Positions 1 through 7,740 of a stretch of DNA of 64,000 nt are shown here, piece by piece (within the stretch, counting starts at the first letter, position 1; the number at the start of each line of letters is the position of its first letter). The position numbers were made by a program, and so were the translations under genes. The notes under the pieces are model-generated. The model was not told the DNA's origin, did no database searches, and saw only the letters and a list, made by a program, of their open reading frames with translations. This stretch comes from Bacteroidetes bacterium HGW-Bacteroidetes-5 (GTDB lineage Bacteria; Bacteroidota; Bacteroidia; Bacteroidales; UBA932). The stretch is from positions 1,984,001 through 2,048,000 of the forward strand of contig PHDC01000001.1 of assembly GCA_002842515.1 (NCBI GenBank), in the 5' to 3' direction.

Positions 1-981
1 AATCCGGAAATCCATCCTCTTTTGTAGAATCTCCTCCTGAGTGACTCTCCTTTGAATAGCACTCTTTAGCCCGGGTATATATTTTAATGTATTTTCGTAA
101 CCTATTTTAAAGATATCATCTGCTTTTTGAAAGTCAATGATAGAGACTCCGGGAAGCTGGATATCTATCAATACCCCCTTTCCCTCCGGAATTGTATAGT
201 CTGTCTCAACCCGAAGCATATTCTCCAGCTGACTTAAGATATCTTCACTATCCGGCATAATTGCATTTCCGGAGCACTTTGAACCAATCATAAAGTCCGG
301 GTTAAAATCACTCACCATCACATCCCAAGGGAAGTTGTTGTAGAGCCCTCCGTCAAACAGGAGTATAGAGTCTACCACAATGGGTTTAAATAGAAACGGG
401 TATGTCATTGATGCCCTTACTGCCGAACCAAGATCTCCACCTCTCAATACCAGGGGTTTTTTGTTGACAATATCTGCAGCAACGCAACGGAAGGGTACCA
501 TAAGGTTGTTGAAATCATATCCGCAAGTTGCGGCAGATGATGCAAAAAGTTGTTTTACCGCAAGATCCATAGGGTAGGGGGCAACTAAACTGGTTGGTAA
601 CTTAATGGCCAGCCGGCTTTTTTTGTGCTGTGACAGTGATACTCCCACCATCTCTGCAGTGGGCTCACGCCTATATATATAGGTTGCATAGCCCTTTTCA
701 AACTCCCCTTTGTACCAGGAGTTAAACTCAGGTGAGCGAAACATCGCAAGCATCTCGTTGGGAGTAACTCCAATAGAGTAGAGTGCGGCAACTATTGCCC
801 CCATCGAAGTCCCGGCAACATAATCTATGGGGATATCATTGTCTTCAAGAGCTTTAATTACACCAATATGGGAAATACCTTTTGCACCACCACCACTTAG
901 AACCAGCCCCACACTCTGTGCATCTGCCCAACTCGTAACAAGTAATAACAGAATTGCTGCTAAGATCTTTTTAATTTGCAT
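1..981 (-). CDS. Patatin-like phospholipase / esterase, 3' end cut by window edge
   Basis: Probably a secreted or periplasmic lipid acyl hydrolase of the patatin (RssA/NTE) family. Translating the minus strand gives 327 codons before the edge, so the C-terminus is missing. A hydrophobic signal sequence ending near ADAQ (about residues 1-22) is followed by the oxyanion-hole motif SGGGAKG, the nucleophile elbow GTSMG (Ser59), and the catalytic Asp in FDGG near residue 207, so the Ser-Asp dyad is complete. The ATG at 979-981 starts directly before the signal peptide. It is divergent from the cyclophilin gene, with overlapping promoters. Larger members carry a surface-antigen barrel at the C-terminus; that part cannot be seen here. 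The substrate is unknown. Confidence 0.9.
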   Translation of the reverse strand, partial: MQIKKILAAILLLLVTSWADAQSVGLVLSGGGAKGISHIGVIKALEDNDIPIDYVAGTSMGAIVAALYSIGVTPNEMLAMFRSPEFNSWYKGEFEKGYATYIYRREPTAEMVGVSLSQHKKSRLAIKLPTSLVAPYPMDLAVKQLFASSAATCGYDFNNLMVPFRCVAADIVNKKPLVLRGGDLGSAVRASMTYPFLFKPIVVDSILLFDGGLYNNFPWDVMVSDFNPDFMIGSKCSGNAIMPDSEDILSQLENMLRVETDYTIPEGKGVLIDIQLPGVSIIDFQKADDIFKIGYENTLKYIPGLKSAIQRRVTQEEILQKRMDFRI

Positions 982-998
982 AATTATGGCAATTGAGG

Positions 999-1006
999 TA
1001 ATTTTG
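999..1006 (+). promoter_or_regulatory. Promoter for the cyclophilin gene (-33/-7, Bacteroidota type)
   Basis: TAATTTTG matches TAnnTTTG, and TTTG lies at 975-978 with a 20-bp spacer, which fits the known Bacteroidota sigma-ABfr promoter. The expected transcription start is near 1013, giving a leader of about 35 nt before the ATG at 1047. Confidence 0.6.
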
Positions 1007-1016
1007 TGAAGCTTTA

Positions 1017-1024
1017 CAAAGGTA
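1017..1024 (-). promoter_or_regulatory. Possible -7 element for the patatin-like gene
   Basis: On the minus strand the sequence reads TACCTTTG, matching TAnnTTTG about 36 bp before the start codon. No TTTG is seen at the right distance upstream. It overlaps the region of the divergent plus-strand promoter, so the two may compete for polymerase. Confidence 0.4.
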
Positions 1025-1046
1025 CATAAAAAAAATAATTATACAG

Positions 1047-1709
1047 ATGAAAGCCAAATTTTTTAAACTATTGCTAATCATTCCCTTAGTAGTCTTTTCG
1101 TGTAAAGGAAAGCAGGGCGGTGTTCAACCGGGGGAAGCCACTAAAACAGACGATTCACTTACTATGCAGACAAATCTAATTTTCAACCCTGCCGATCTCC
1201 CCGAGGAGCCGGTTTTTGACATTGTTACCAATTTAGGAACAATCAGAATTAAACTCTATAAAGAGACTCCCAAACACAGGGACAACTTTGTTAAACTTGC
1301 TTCGGAAGGGTTTTTCGACGGAATACGTTTTCACAGGATTATAAAAGGATTTATGATTCAGACAGGAGATCCTCTTTCAAAGGATATGGCCAATGAGGCA
1401 AGCTTTGGAACAGGTGGCCCGGGATATACAATTCCTGCAGAGATTCTTCCTCAATTCAACCACAAGAAGGGAGCACTTGCTGCTGCAAGAAGAGGTGATG
1501 CCGGTAACCCTATGAAGGAGTCTTCGGGTTCTCAGTTCTATATTGTAGAAGATGCTGCAACTTGCGCACAGCTGGACGGAGCATATACAGTTTTTGGAGA
1601 GACAATTGATGGTCTGGATGTTGTTGATAAGATAGCAGCTGTTCCGACAAATTTCTCGGACAGACCAACTTCGGAGGTTATTATTAAATCTGTTAAACCT
1701 GTACTGTAG
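1047..1709 (+). CDS. Cyclophilin-type peptidyl-prolyl isomerase lipoprotein
   Basis: Catalyses cis-trans isomerisation of prolyl peptide bonds, probably on exported proteins at the cell envelope. The 220-residue protein has a lipoprotein signal with lipobox VFSC (Cys19), a short linker, then one cyclophilin domain from about residue 62 to the end. Cyclophilin hallmarks are visible: FHRIIKGFMIQTGD (active-site Arg and Phe), GSQFYI and LDGAYTVFG, where many homologues have a His in place of the Tyr. The gene is transcribed alone and is followed by a strong terminator. I infer an outer-membrane-anchored folding helper; no partner is encoded nearby. Confidence 0.93.
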   Translation: MKAKFFKLLLIIPLVVFSCKGKQGGVQPGEATKTDDSLTMQTNLIFNPADLPEEPVFDIVTNLGTIRIKLYKETPKHRDNFVKLASEGFFDGIRFHRIIKGFMIQTGDPLSKDMANEASFGTGGPGYTIPAEILPQFNHKKGALAAARRGDAGNPMKESSGSQFYIVEDAATCAQLDGAYTVFGETIDGLDVVDKIAAVPTNFSDRPTSEVIIKSVKPVL

Positions 1710-1732
1710 TTGTTTTACCCAAACATTGTGAT

Positions 1733-1764
1733 AAGAGATGATGGATTAACCCATCATCTCTTTT
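1733..1764. terminator. Terminator between convergent genes
   Basis: A perfect 12-bp stem (AAGAGATGATGG pairing with CCATCATCTCTT, loop of 6) is followed by TTTT on the plus strand. It ends the cyclophilin gene and overlaps the last codons of the convergent ABC ATPase gene. Confidence 0.8.
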
Positions 1765-2501
1765 ACTTTCTTGGCCATTCTTGAGGCAAATACAAAGCTG
1801 TTGAGCTCTTCGCAATCTGAGGTGAGCACATTCTCCTTATCTCCTTCCCAAAGCAGCTCTCCTTTGTGGATGAATCCAACCCGATCTCCAATCTCCATCA
1901 CAGAGTTCATATCGTGAGTATTTATAACTGTGGTTATGTTGTACTCTTTTGTTATTTCGGAGATGAGCTGATCTATCAGAATTGAGGTCTGTGGGTCCAG
2001 TCCTGAGTTTGGCTCATCACAGAAGAGGTATTTGGGGTTGAGAGCTATTGCCCTGGCAATTCCCACCCTCTTTTGCATCCCACCACTTAACTCATTTGGC
2101 ATAAGTTTGTTTACATTCTTTAGGTTTACCCTGTTGAGGCAAAAATTTACCCTCTCCAGTTTTTCACTTTCACTCCACTCGGTGAAGAAATCCATCGGAA
2201 ATCTTACATTCTCCTCTACTGTTGCAAAGTCAAAGAGGGCACTGCCCTGAAACAACATTCCGATCTCTTTGCGGATATTCTTCTTCTCATTAAAGGAGAG
2301 CGAACTGAACTTCACCTTATCGTACCAGATCTCTCCGGAATCGGGTTCGTGAAGCCCCACCAGAGATTTGAGCAAAACTGTCTTGCCCGATCCGCTTGCT
2401 CCAATTATGAGTGAGCACTCTCCGGGCCTATATTTTATGGAAATATTTTTTAGCACGTGATTATCACCGAAGTGTTTTTCAAGATTCTTTACCTGTATCA
2501 T
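1746..2501 (-). CDS. mlaF: ABC transporter ATP-binding protein, MlaF type
   Basis: ATPase subunit of a phospholipid-transport (Mla/MCE-type) ABC system at the inner membrane. The 251-residue protein has Walker A GASGSGKT (residues 34-41), the Q-loop (MLFQGSALFD), the ABC signature LSGGMQKRVGIARA, Walker B YLFCDEP and the switch His in INTHDMN, so it should hydrolyse ATP. The FQGSALFD sequence is typical of MlaF/Ttg2A proteins. It lies 20 bp downstream of the MlaE-type permease gene and is clearly cotranscribed with it. The usual substrate-binding MCE protein (MlaD) is not adjacent; in Bacteroidota it may be encoded elsewhere. The direction of lipid transport cannot be told from sequence. Confidence 0.92.
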   Translation of the reverse strand: MIQVKNLEKHFGDNHVLKNISIKYRPGECSLIIGASGSGKTVLLKSLVGLHEPDSGEIWYDKVKFSSLSFNEKKNIRKEIGMLFQGSALFDFATVEENVRFPMDFFTEWSESEKLERVNFCLNRVNLKNVNKLMPNELSGGMQKRVGIARAIALNPKYLFCDEPNSGLDPQTSILIDQLISEITKEYNITTVINTHDMNSVMEIGDRVGFIHKGELLWEGDKENVLTSDCEELNSFVFASRMAKKVKEMMG

Positions 2502-2521
2502 AATAGATCTTCTAAGGTTGG

Positions 2522-3265
2522 TTAGTTTAACATCAGTTGAGTAATCACAAGGTTGGCAAGAAGAATGGCTACACTGCTTGCAACAATCGCTTTGGTGCTG
2601 GATCGCCCTACACCCAGTGAACCCCCGTCGGCATAATAACCGTAATACGAAGAGATGCTTGTTATTATAAAACTGAATACGGCCATCTTAATCATACTGT
2701 AAAATATATAGTACATTCGGAATGCATACTGCAGCCCCTCTGAATACTGGCTCAGGGTTATTACTCCGGTAAGCGAGATAATCATCGCCCCCCCCAGCAG
2801 CCCAAGGATAAAACTCATCAGCATCAGCAAAGGGTTGAAGATGGTAGCTGATGCTATTTTAGGAAGAATTAGGTAGTTGGCAGAGTTTATTCCCATCATC
2901 TCCATTGCATCTATCTGCTCACTTATTCTCATACTGCCTATCTCAGAGGAGATGTTGGACCCCACTTTCCCGGCCAGAATTAGGGCCACCATTGTGGAGC
3001 AGAATTCAAGTACCAGACTCTCCCTTGCCATATATCCGACATACATCTTGGGAATGAGGGGGCTCTCAATGTTATATGCGGTCTGGATTACTATTACTGC
3101 ACCTATGAATACAGAGATTACGGCAATAATAGGGATCGAGTTAAGAACCAGCTTTTCGGTATCTATAAAGAACTGTTTCCTGAAAATTCTGCCCTTATCC
3201 GGCCGAGTGAATACGATCTTCATTAAAAGAAAGTACTGGCCAAGTTGCTCAAGAGATTTTTTCAT
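2522..3265 (-). CDS. mlaE: ABC transporter permease, MlaE type
   Basis: Integral inner-membrane permease of a lipid-transporting ABC system. The 247-residue protein has an N-terminal amphipathic stretch, then about five hydrophobic segments. The family region EQIDAMEMMGINSANYL (the MlaE E-x-DA-x-x-x-MGI signature) is intact, as is the GSNISSEIGSMRISEQ coupling region. It is the first gene of the two-gene operon with the MlaF-type ATPase. Length is normal for the family. It is divergent from waaA, which also acts in envelope lipid assembly, consistent with an outer-membrane maintenance role. Confidence 0.92.
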   Translation of the reverse strand: MKKSLEQLGQYFLLMKIVFTRPDKGRIFRKQFFIDTEKLVLNSIPIIAVISVFIGAVIVIQTAYNIESPLIPKMYVGYMARESLVLEFCSTMVALILAGKVGSNISSEIGSMRISEQIDAMEMMGINSANYLILPKIASATIFNPLLMLMSFILGLLGGAMIISLTGVITLSQYSEGLQYAFRMYYIFYSMIKMAVFSFIITSISSYYGYYADGGSLGVGRSSTKAIVASSVAILLANLVITQLMLN

Positions 3266-3274
3266 TTATTTGAC

Positions 3275-3282
3275 TAATTTTG
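3275..3282 (+). promoter_or_regulatory. -7 element for waaA
   Basis: TAATTTTG matches TAnnTTTG; no good -33 box is visible. It places the transcription start near 3289, which rules out the upstream TTG at 3280 as start codon when this promoter is used. Confidence 0.45.
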
Positions 3283-3284
3283 TA

Positions 3285-3292
3285 CAAATTTA
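3285..3292 (-). promoter_or_regulatory. -7 element for the mlaE-mlaF operon
   Basis: The minus strand reads TAAATTTG, matching TAnnTTTG, about 20 bp before the mlaE ATG. It overlaps the promoter region of the divergent waaA gene. No convincing -33 box is seen. Confidence 0.4.
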
Positions 3293-3300
3293 CAAATGAT

Positions 3301-4689
3301 TTGACGATTCTCTATCATATTTCAATCTCCCTCTATCTTTTTGCCTCAGGCATAATGGGCATCTTCTCCAGAAAGGCGGCACTTTTTTATGCAGGTCGCA
3401 ACTCTCTTCTCTCTCATATAGAGGATGAGATGGGTTACTCACAAGATTCAGACAGGGAGACAGTATGGTTTCATTGTGCATCTGTGGGCGAATTTGAACA
3501 AGCAAGGCCAATCATTGAATTGCTTCGTGAGAGGTTTCCGCTCTACAGAATTGTCATTACCTTCTTCTCCCCGAGCGGCTATGAGCTTCGCAAAGATTAT
3601 CCGCTTGCAGATCATATCTTTTATCTGCCAATGGATACCAGAAAGAACGCAGCAAAGTTTATAGAGCTCATTAATCCTACTCTGGTAATTTTTATAAAAT
3701 ATGAATTCTGGAGAAACTACCTTACAACTCTTAACAAATGTGGCATTCCGGTATATCTGGTATCGGGAATCTTCCGTCAGGGACAGCCATTCTTCCGTTG
3801 GTGGGGGGGCAGTTTCAGAAATATACTCAACTTATTCACTCATCTTTTTGTGCAGGACGAAAACTCGGCTTCGCTGTTACGGGGTATAGGGGTGGAGAGA
3901 GTTACGGTTTGTGGAGATACTCGTTTTGACAGAGTGCACGCTCTTGCTCAGAAAGCAGTTAAGATAAGTTCTGTTGAGATCTTTTGCGGGAGCTCTCTCT
4001 GTTGTGTGGCAGGCAGTACCTGGCCTGCAGACGAGGAGGTGATTGTGGCTCACTATCGTCGCTATTTTCATAGGGAGAAGATTGCAAAGAGGTATTCTGA
4101 GTTAAAGAGGGGCAAATTTGATCAAAACATTGACTCTGTTAGATTTGCCGAATTCCCCGAATTGGACGATGTGATCTCTGTAAGCTCTTCGGAATCAAAA
4201 TTTAAGCTGATTATTGTGCCTCACGAGGTGGATGAGCATCAGATCAAAAAACTCATTAACCTTCTCAGGGATATTCCGTATGTGAGATATAGTGAGCTTG
4301 AGGGAAGCCACAGGGGCGAAAAGCTTTCTGAGGCATCTGTCTTGATAATTGACTCGGTCGGGATTCTCTCCAGAATATACAGATATGGCACTTTTGCATA
4401 TATCGGCGGTGGTTTCGGGGCAGGCATCCACAATATTCTGGAGGCTGCCACATACGGAATGCCGGTGGTTTTTGGTCCAAAGTTTGGGAAATTCAAAGAG
4501 GCGCGTGACCTCACGGAGCTTGGCGGGGCCTTCCCGGTGAAGAGTGAAGATGAACTGGTCGAAATTTTTGACAAACTTCTCGCAGATTCCGCCTTCAGGG
4601 ATGAATGCTCACAGGTTTGTGCCGGTTATGTGGCCAAAAACATAGGAGCAACCGAGTTTATTGTCAACTCAATTGCTCCCGCAAAATAA
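3301..4689 (+). CDS. waaA: 3-deoxy-D-manno-octulosonic acid (Kdo) transferase
   Basis: Transfers Kdo from CMP-Kdo to lipid A precursor at the cytoplasmic face of the inner membrane, an essential step of LPS core assembly (GT30 family). The N-terminus has one membrane anchor (LYHISISLYLFASG) and is followed by GT30 features: VWFHCASVGEFEQARP with the catalytic Glu, ITFFSPSGYE, FIKYEFWRNY, AGSTWPADEE and the C-terminal IGGGFGAGIHNILE-ATYGMPVVFGP nucleotide-sugar site. No ATG fits the N-terminus: the likely start is TTG at 3301, just before the anchor; TTG at 3280 lies inside the promoter. An insertion around residues 255-280 (KRYSELKRGKFDQNI) is typical of Bacteroidales homologues. Confidence 0.93.
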   Translation: MTILYHISISLYLFASGIMGIFSRKAALFYAGRNSLLSHIEDEMGYSQDSDRETVWFHCASVGEFEQARPIIELLRERFPLYRIVITFFSPSGYELRKDYPLADHIFYLPMDTRKNAAKFIELINPTLVIFIKYEFWRNYLTTLNKCGIPVYLVSGIFRQGQPFFRWWGGSFRNILNLFTHLFVQDENSASLLRGIGVERVTVCGDTRFDRVHALAQKAVKISSVEIFCGSSLCCVAGSTWPADEEVIVAHYRRYFHREKIAKRYSELKRGKFDQNIDSVRFAEFPELDDVISVSSSESKFKLIIVPHEVDEHQIKKLINLLRDIPYVRYSELEGSHRGEKLSEASVLIIDSVGILSRIYRYGTFAYIGGGFGAGIHNILEAATYGMPVVFGPKFGKFKEARDLTELGGAFPVKSEDELVEIFDKLLADSAFRDECSQVCAGYVAKNIGATEFIVNSIAPAK

Positions 4690-4695
4690 ATCGGA

Positions 4696-4751
4696 ATCTC
4701 TCCGGCTAACTGACCCTGAATCTCTCCGGCTAATTGACCCTGAATCTCTCC
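4696..4751. repeat. 24-bp tandem repeat, 2.3 copies
   Basis: The unit begins ATCTCTCCGGCTAA and recurs exactly every 24 bp (4696, 4720, 4744) with a single C/T difference between the first two copies. It fills the gap between the stop codons of the convergent waaA and TonB-receptor genes. No hairpin or reading frame is obvious; function unknown. Confidence 0.85.
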
Positions 4752-4754
4752 TAT

Positions 4755-7370
4755 TTAGAACTGAAATCTGACTCCCGCTCCCGCATTTCGCCCGATTCCC
4801 CAGAACCCCCTAAATGAGTTCAATGTGTGGTCAGATCCATCCTTTCCCCTCTCAATATACTTGCTGTTAAAGATGTTATTGACATTTGCGTAAAGGGTGG
4901 TGTTGAGTTTTCCCCTGCCAATATTCCAGTTTAAGCCAGCATTGGTAACGCTATAATCCGGAACCTTAAACGGGTCAACTCTGTCATTGGGATTTTGTCT
5001 CTCTTTAGGATCAAAATCTGCATACATTCTTGCGTTGTACCTCCAATCTGCATTTATAGTCAATCCTTTGGCAAGGGTAAACTCAGCAATAAGATTAAGT
5101 TGTGTCTGAGGTGCATCTCCAACCGGAAGGTTGTTGCTGTAAACATTCACAACTCCTTGCAAATTGCCGGAGTAGTCGTCATAGATATTTGCCGAAACAT
5201 CGTTTTTCCAGTTCCACCGGGCCAATGAAATACTCGCATTGAGCTTTAGTTTGCGTGAAGCTCTCCACTCTGCATTAATCTCTGTTCCGTAATGAAGTGC
5301 ATCCAGCCCCCTTATCATATAACGAAGGGTTGAGTTGTCCGGTTGAGCATAGGGGTTGGAGATTATGCTCTTGTTTTTCCAGAGCGCGTAATAACCGGTT
5401 ATCTCAATAGAGCCTCTTTGGAAAAGATAGCGGAATCCAACTTCGGATAGCAGGTTCTTTTCGTTTTTCACATCATCGGTTATGTTGTTGTTGCCGGATG
5501 AGAAGAATACATCGTTATAGGGAACTCTGCTGTACAATCCCGCGTTTAAGTATACAGATGTGGTCATACTCATTTTTCTGGTCACTCCGGCCTTAAAACT
5601 GTACCCGGCGGCATCTGCACTCTCGCTATAGATATTATCTATGTAGTTGTACTTATCCCATCTTCTGTTTGAGCTTCCCATTGCAGATGCTCCCAGGCGG
5701 ATGTCCCACATCTCATTCCTGAAGTTTGCGGTAGAGTAGAGAGTAAGGTGGTTTATGGTCTTACCGTTGTTGGTGCGGATATAATCTCCCACCACCTTAA
5801 CAGGGTTCCTTCCGGCAACTCCTGCCATAGATTTTGTTGCATAATCTTCATACCAGTAGTTACCTCCCAGAAGGTCTGTTATAATCTCCTTCTCCCAGGT
5901 ATAGTAGTACTGGTAATGAACACCCGCTCCTAAACTCCATCTAGAATCCGGGTTGTAGTTTATGTTGCTCTTAAACCCGGCCTGTGTATGACCGGCAATA
6001 TAGTCGCTCAAAATATTCAAAGCAGACCCCTGCGCTCCCTGGAGCGAGAGAGCTTGTGCTCCCTGCGAACTCCCTGTAATTTGCACATTATCTGCAACTA
6101 CTGCATCCCAGTCTATAAGCCCATCTTTTCTATAGTCAATAATTCTTTTCCCTTTTGACTCAGACCATCTGCCCCCACCGTGCCCTGCAGAGAGATAAAC
6201 CGCGCTTGACACCTCTGTTTTGGTGTTCGGTTTGAAGAGATGGTGAAGTGTTAAATATGGTTTATGGTAAAAATTCTCGCTTATATTCCTAGCCCTGTCG
6301 TTTAGGTAACCCCAGTTTTTATTATAGTGCAGCCCATAGGTCTCAATTTCGGTTGCAGATAGCCTGGCCGACCTCTGCTGGTGCCTCTCCGGAGAGCCTA
6401 AAGCAGTAAAGAGAAGTGAGTGCTTGCTGTTTATCACTTTGCTGATATTCACCAGATAAGCCCACGAACTCACATCGGTGGCATCTGGGTACCCCTTACC
6501 CCACGCATAGGAAGCCATTGCAGACATTGCCCACCCTTTGGAACTCTGTCCGGAGTTTACACTTATAAAACTTTTTGCCTGACCGTAGTTGGTAAAGAAG
6601 AGTCCTGCAGATGCAGATGGATCTTTGTCGGCTGTTCTGGTGATAATATTTATGGTACCGCCGACAGAGTTGTCCGATAACATTGAACCGCCAATCCCCT
6701 TTTGAACCTGAATTGAGTGAGTGGCATCAATCAGCCCCAGCCAGTTGTTCCAGAACATATTTCCCGTCACCAGCCCCGATATCGGAATACCGTTTAGCAT
6801 TACCGATATATTCTCCTGCTTAAAGCCCCGGATATTAATCTTGGCATCTCCATAACTCCCGGTCTCACTGGTTGCATAAACCCCCGGAACCTCCTTGAGA
6901 AGCTCCGGATAGGTCAACCCAATCGCTTTTCGCTCTATCTCCCCTCTCTCAATTGTTGTCAATCTAAGCGGACTCTGCCGCTCCTTAACAAACGAAGCAG
7001 ACAGAATAACCTCATTGAGATTTACAAAGTTAGTCACCACCCTTCTCGTCGTGTCAATGCCGGTTGCCCCGTCAATGTCGGCTGTCCCATAATCAACTTT
7101 TGAGTTAACTGTTGAATCAACCTTTGGTTTAGCCTTTGACCCAATCTTCGGATCAACTTTTGAGTTAACTTTTGAGTTGTTCCCAATTCTCGTTGAGCCC
7201 ATACTTTCGGTTGGGTTATCAACTTTTGTGGAGTCCCTTGTTGTTTGTGAATTACTGCCGTAATGCAAGATGTTGCCGGCCTGTGTTGTTGTAGCACTTA
7301 GGGTGCAAACCAGCAGGTATACGCAAAGCGTTAATCCCCTGCTTAATAGGGTTTTTTCTCTTTTTTTCAT
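4755..7370 (-). CDS. TonB-dependent outer membrane receptor, FMN-riboswitch controlled (probable flavin receptor)
   Basis: Energy-dependent uptake channel in the outer membrane. The 871-residue protein has a signal peptide ending near residue 31, a Ser/Lys/Val-rich linker with a repeated NSKVD/PK pattern (about 60-93), a TonB-box-like stretch (LNEVILSA, about 118-125), a plug domain (about 135-245, with INIRGFKQENISVMLNGIP and SVGGTINIITR), and a C-terminal barrel ending in Phe (AGAGVRFQF). It is not a SusC-type protein: no N-terminal carboxypeptidase-like domain and no SusD partner. The substrate call rests on the leader: a full FMN riboswitch ends just before the ATG, so expression should fall when flavin is abundant. 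I infer riboflavin or FMN uptake; a flavin precursor or flavin-linked metal route remains possible. Confidence 0.88.
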   Translation of the reverse strand: MKKREKTLLSRGLTLCVYLLVCTLSATTTQAGNILHYGSNSQTTRDSTKVDNPTESMGSTRIGNNSKVNSKVDPKIGSKAKPKVDSTVNSKVDYGTADIDGATGIDTTRRVVTNFVNLNEVILSASFVKERQSPLRLTTIERGEIERKAIGLTYPELLKEVPGVYATSETGSYGDAKINIRGFKQENISVMLNGIPISGLVTGNMFWNNWLGLIDATHSIQVQKGIGGSMLSDNSVGGTINIITRTADKDPSASAGLFFTNYGQAKSFISVNSGQSSKGWAMSAMASYAWGKGYPDATDVSSWAYLVNISKVINSKHSLLFTALGSPERHQQRSARLSATEIETYGLHYNKNWGYLNDRARNISENFYHKPYLTLHHLFKPNTKTEVSSAVYLSAGHGGGRWSESKGKRIIDYRKDGLIDWDAVVADNVQITGSSQGAQALSLQGAQGSALNILSDYIAGHTQAGFKSNINYNPDSRWSLGAGVHYQYYYTWEKEIITDLLGGNYWYEDYATKSMAGVAGRNPVKVVGDYIRTNNGKTINHLTLYSTANFRNEMWDIRLGASAMGSSNRRWDKYNYIDNIYSESADAAGYSFKAGVTRKMSMTTSVYLNAGLYSRVPYNDVFFSSGNNNITDDVKNEKNLLSEVGFRYLFQRGSIEITGYYALWKNKSIISNPYAQPDNSTLRYMIRGLDALHYGTEINAEWRASRKLKLNASISLARWNWKNDVSANIYDDYSGNLQGVVNVYSNNLPVGDAPQTQLNLIAEFTLAKGLTINADWRYNARMYADFDPKERQNPNDRVDPFKVPDYSVTNAGLNWNIGRGKLNTTLYANVNNIFNSKYIERGKDGSDHTLNSFRGFWGIGRNAGAGVRFQF

Positions 7371-7374
7371 AAAA

Positions 7375-7487
7375 ATCTCCTTCCTTCCAGACTCTAACTG
7401 TCGGTACCGTAGTTACAACGGTTCTGCCATAACGGCTCGCGGACTATACCGCCGATCGGGAATTACACCCTGCCCCGAAGATTGTTT
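7375..7487 (-). promoter_or_regulatory. FMN riboswitch (RFN element)
   Basis: Read on the minus strand, the region has the conserved FMN-aptamer blocks in order: CTTCGGGGCAGGGTG, AATTCCCGA, CGGCGGTATAGTCCGCGAG, a P4 hairpin GCCGTTATGGC, a P5 hairpin ACCGTTGTAACTACGGT, then CCGACAGTTAGAGTCTGG. The P1 stem is AATCT pairing with AGATT. The 3' arm of P1 and the preceding GGAAGGAAGGAGA lie 4-15 nt before the TonB-receptor ATG, so ligand binding would bury the translation start region: translational rather than terminator-type control is expected. No U-tract terminator is seen between aptamer and start codon. Confidence 0.95.
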
Positions 7488-7539
7488 TTAAATTGTTGTT
7501 TATGTTCTTTGTTTGTGCTAAAAATTTTATTAGCGGGTG

Positions 7540-7547
7540 CAAAAGTA
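7540..7547 (-). promoter_or_regulatory. Promoter of the flavin-receptor transcript
   Basis: On the minus strand TACTTTTG (-7) lies 19 bp after TTTG (7567-7570, -33), a good Bacteroidota promoter. Transcription would start near 7533 and give a leader of about 160 nt holding the FMN riboswitch. The left repeat of the neighbouring transposon begins only 6 bp beyond the -33 box. Confidence 0.65.
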
Positions 7548-7575
7548 TGTAAATATTTCTGCAAAACAAATTTTC

Positions 7576-7681
7576 ATCTCAGAGCTGTAGTGCCAAAACG
7601 CTGGATTTGTTATAGTTATGATGTTAGGTGTATTGATTCAACGATCTGAATTATAGTTTTTTAGCACTACATCTCTGAGAT
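7576..7681. repeat. Left REP-like hairpin of the RAYT unit
   Basis: ATCTCAGAGCTGTAGTGCC (from 7576) pairs with GGCACTACA-type sequence ending TCTCTGAGAT at 7681: arms of about 23-25 bp with few mismatches and a loop of about 58 bp. It resembles an inverted REP pair. Confidence 0.8.
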
Positions 7682-7740
7682 TTTGCACAGGTTAATAATT
7701 TTTTTAAATTTGTAACCATCTATAATAATAAAAGAGGAGG

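Noticed and set aside
3280..3300. TTG at 3280 as start of waaA
   Set aside because: It overlaps a -7 promoter element and would add seven residues not needed before the membrane anchor; TTG at 3301 fits better.
7375..7487. Leader considered as a cobalamin or TPP riboswitch, which are common before TonB receptor genes
   Set aside because: The B12 box and the CTGAGA thi-box motif are absent, while all FMN aptamer blocks are present in order.
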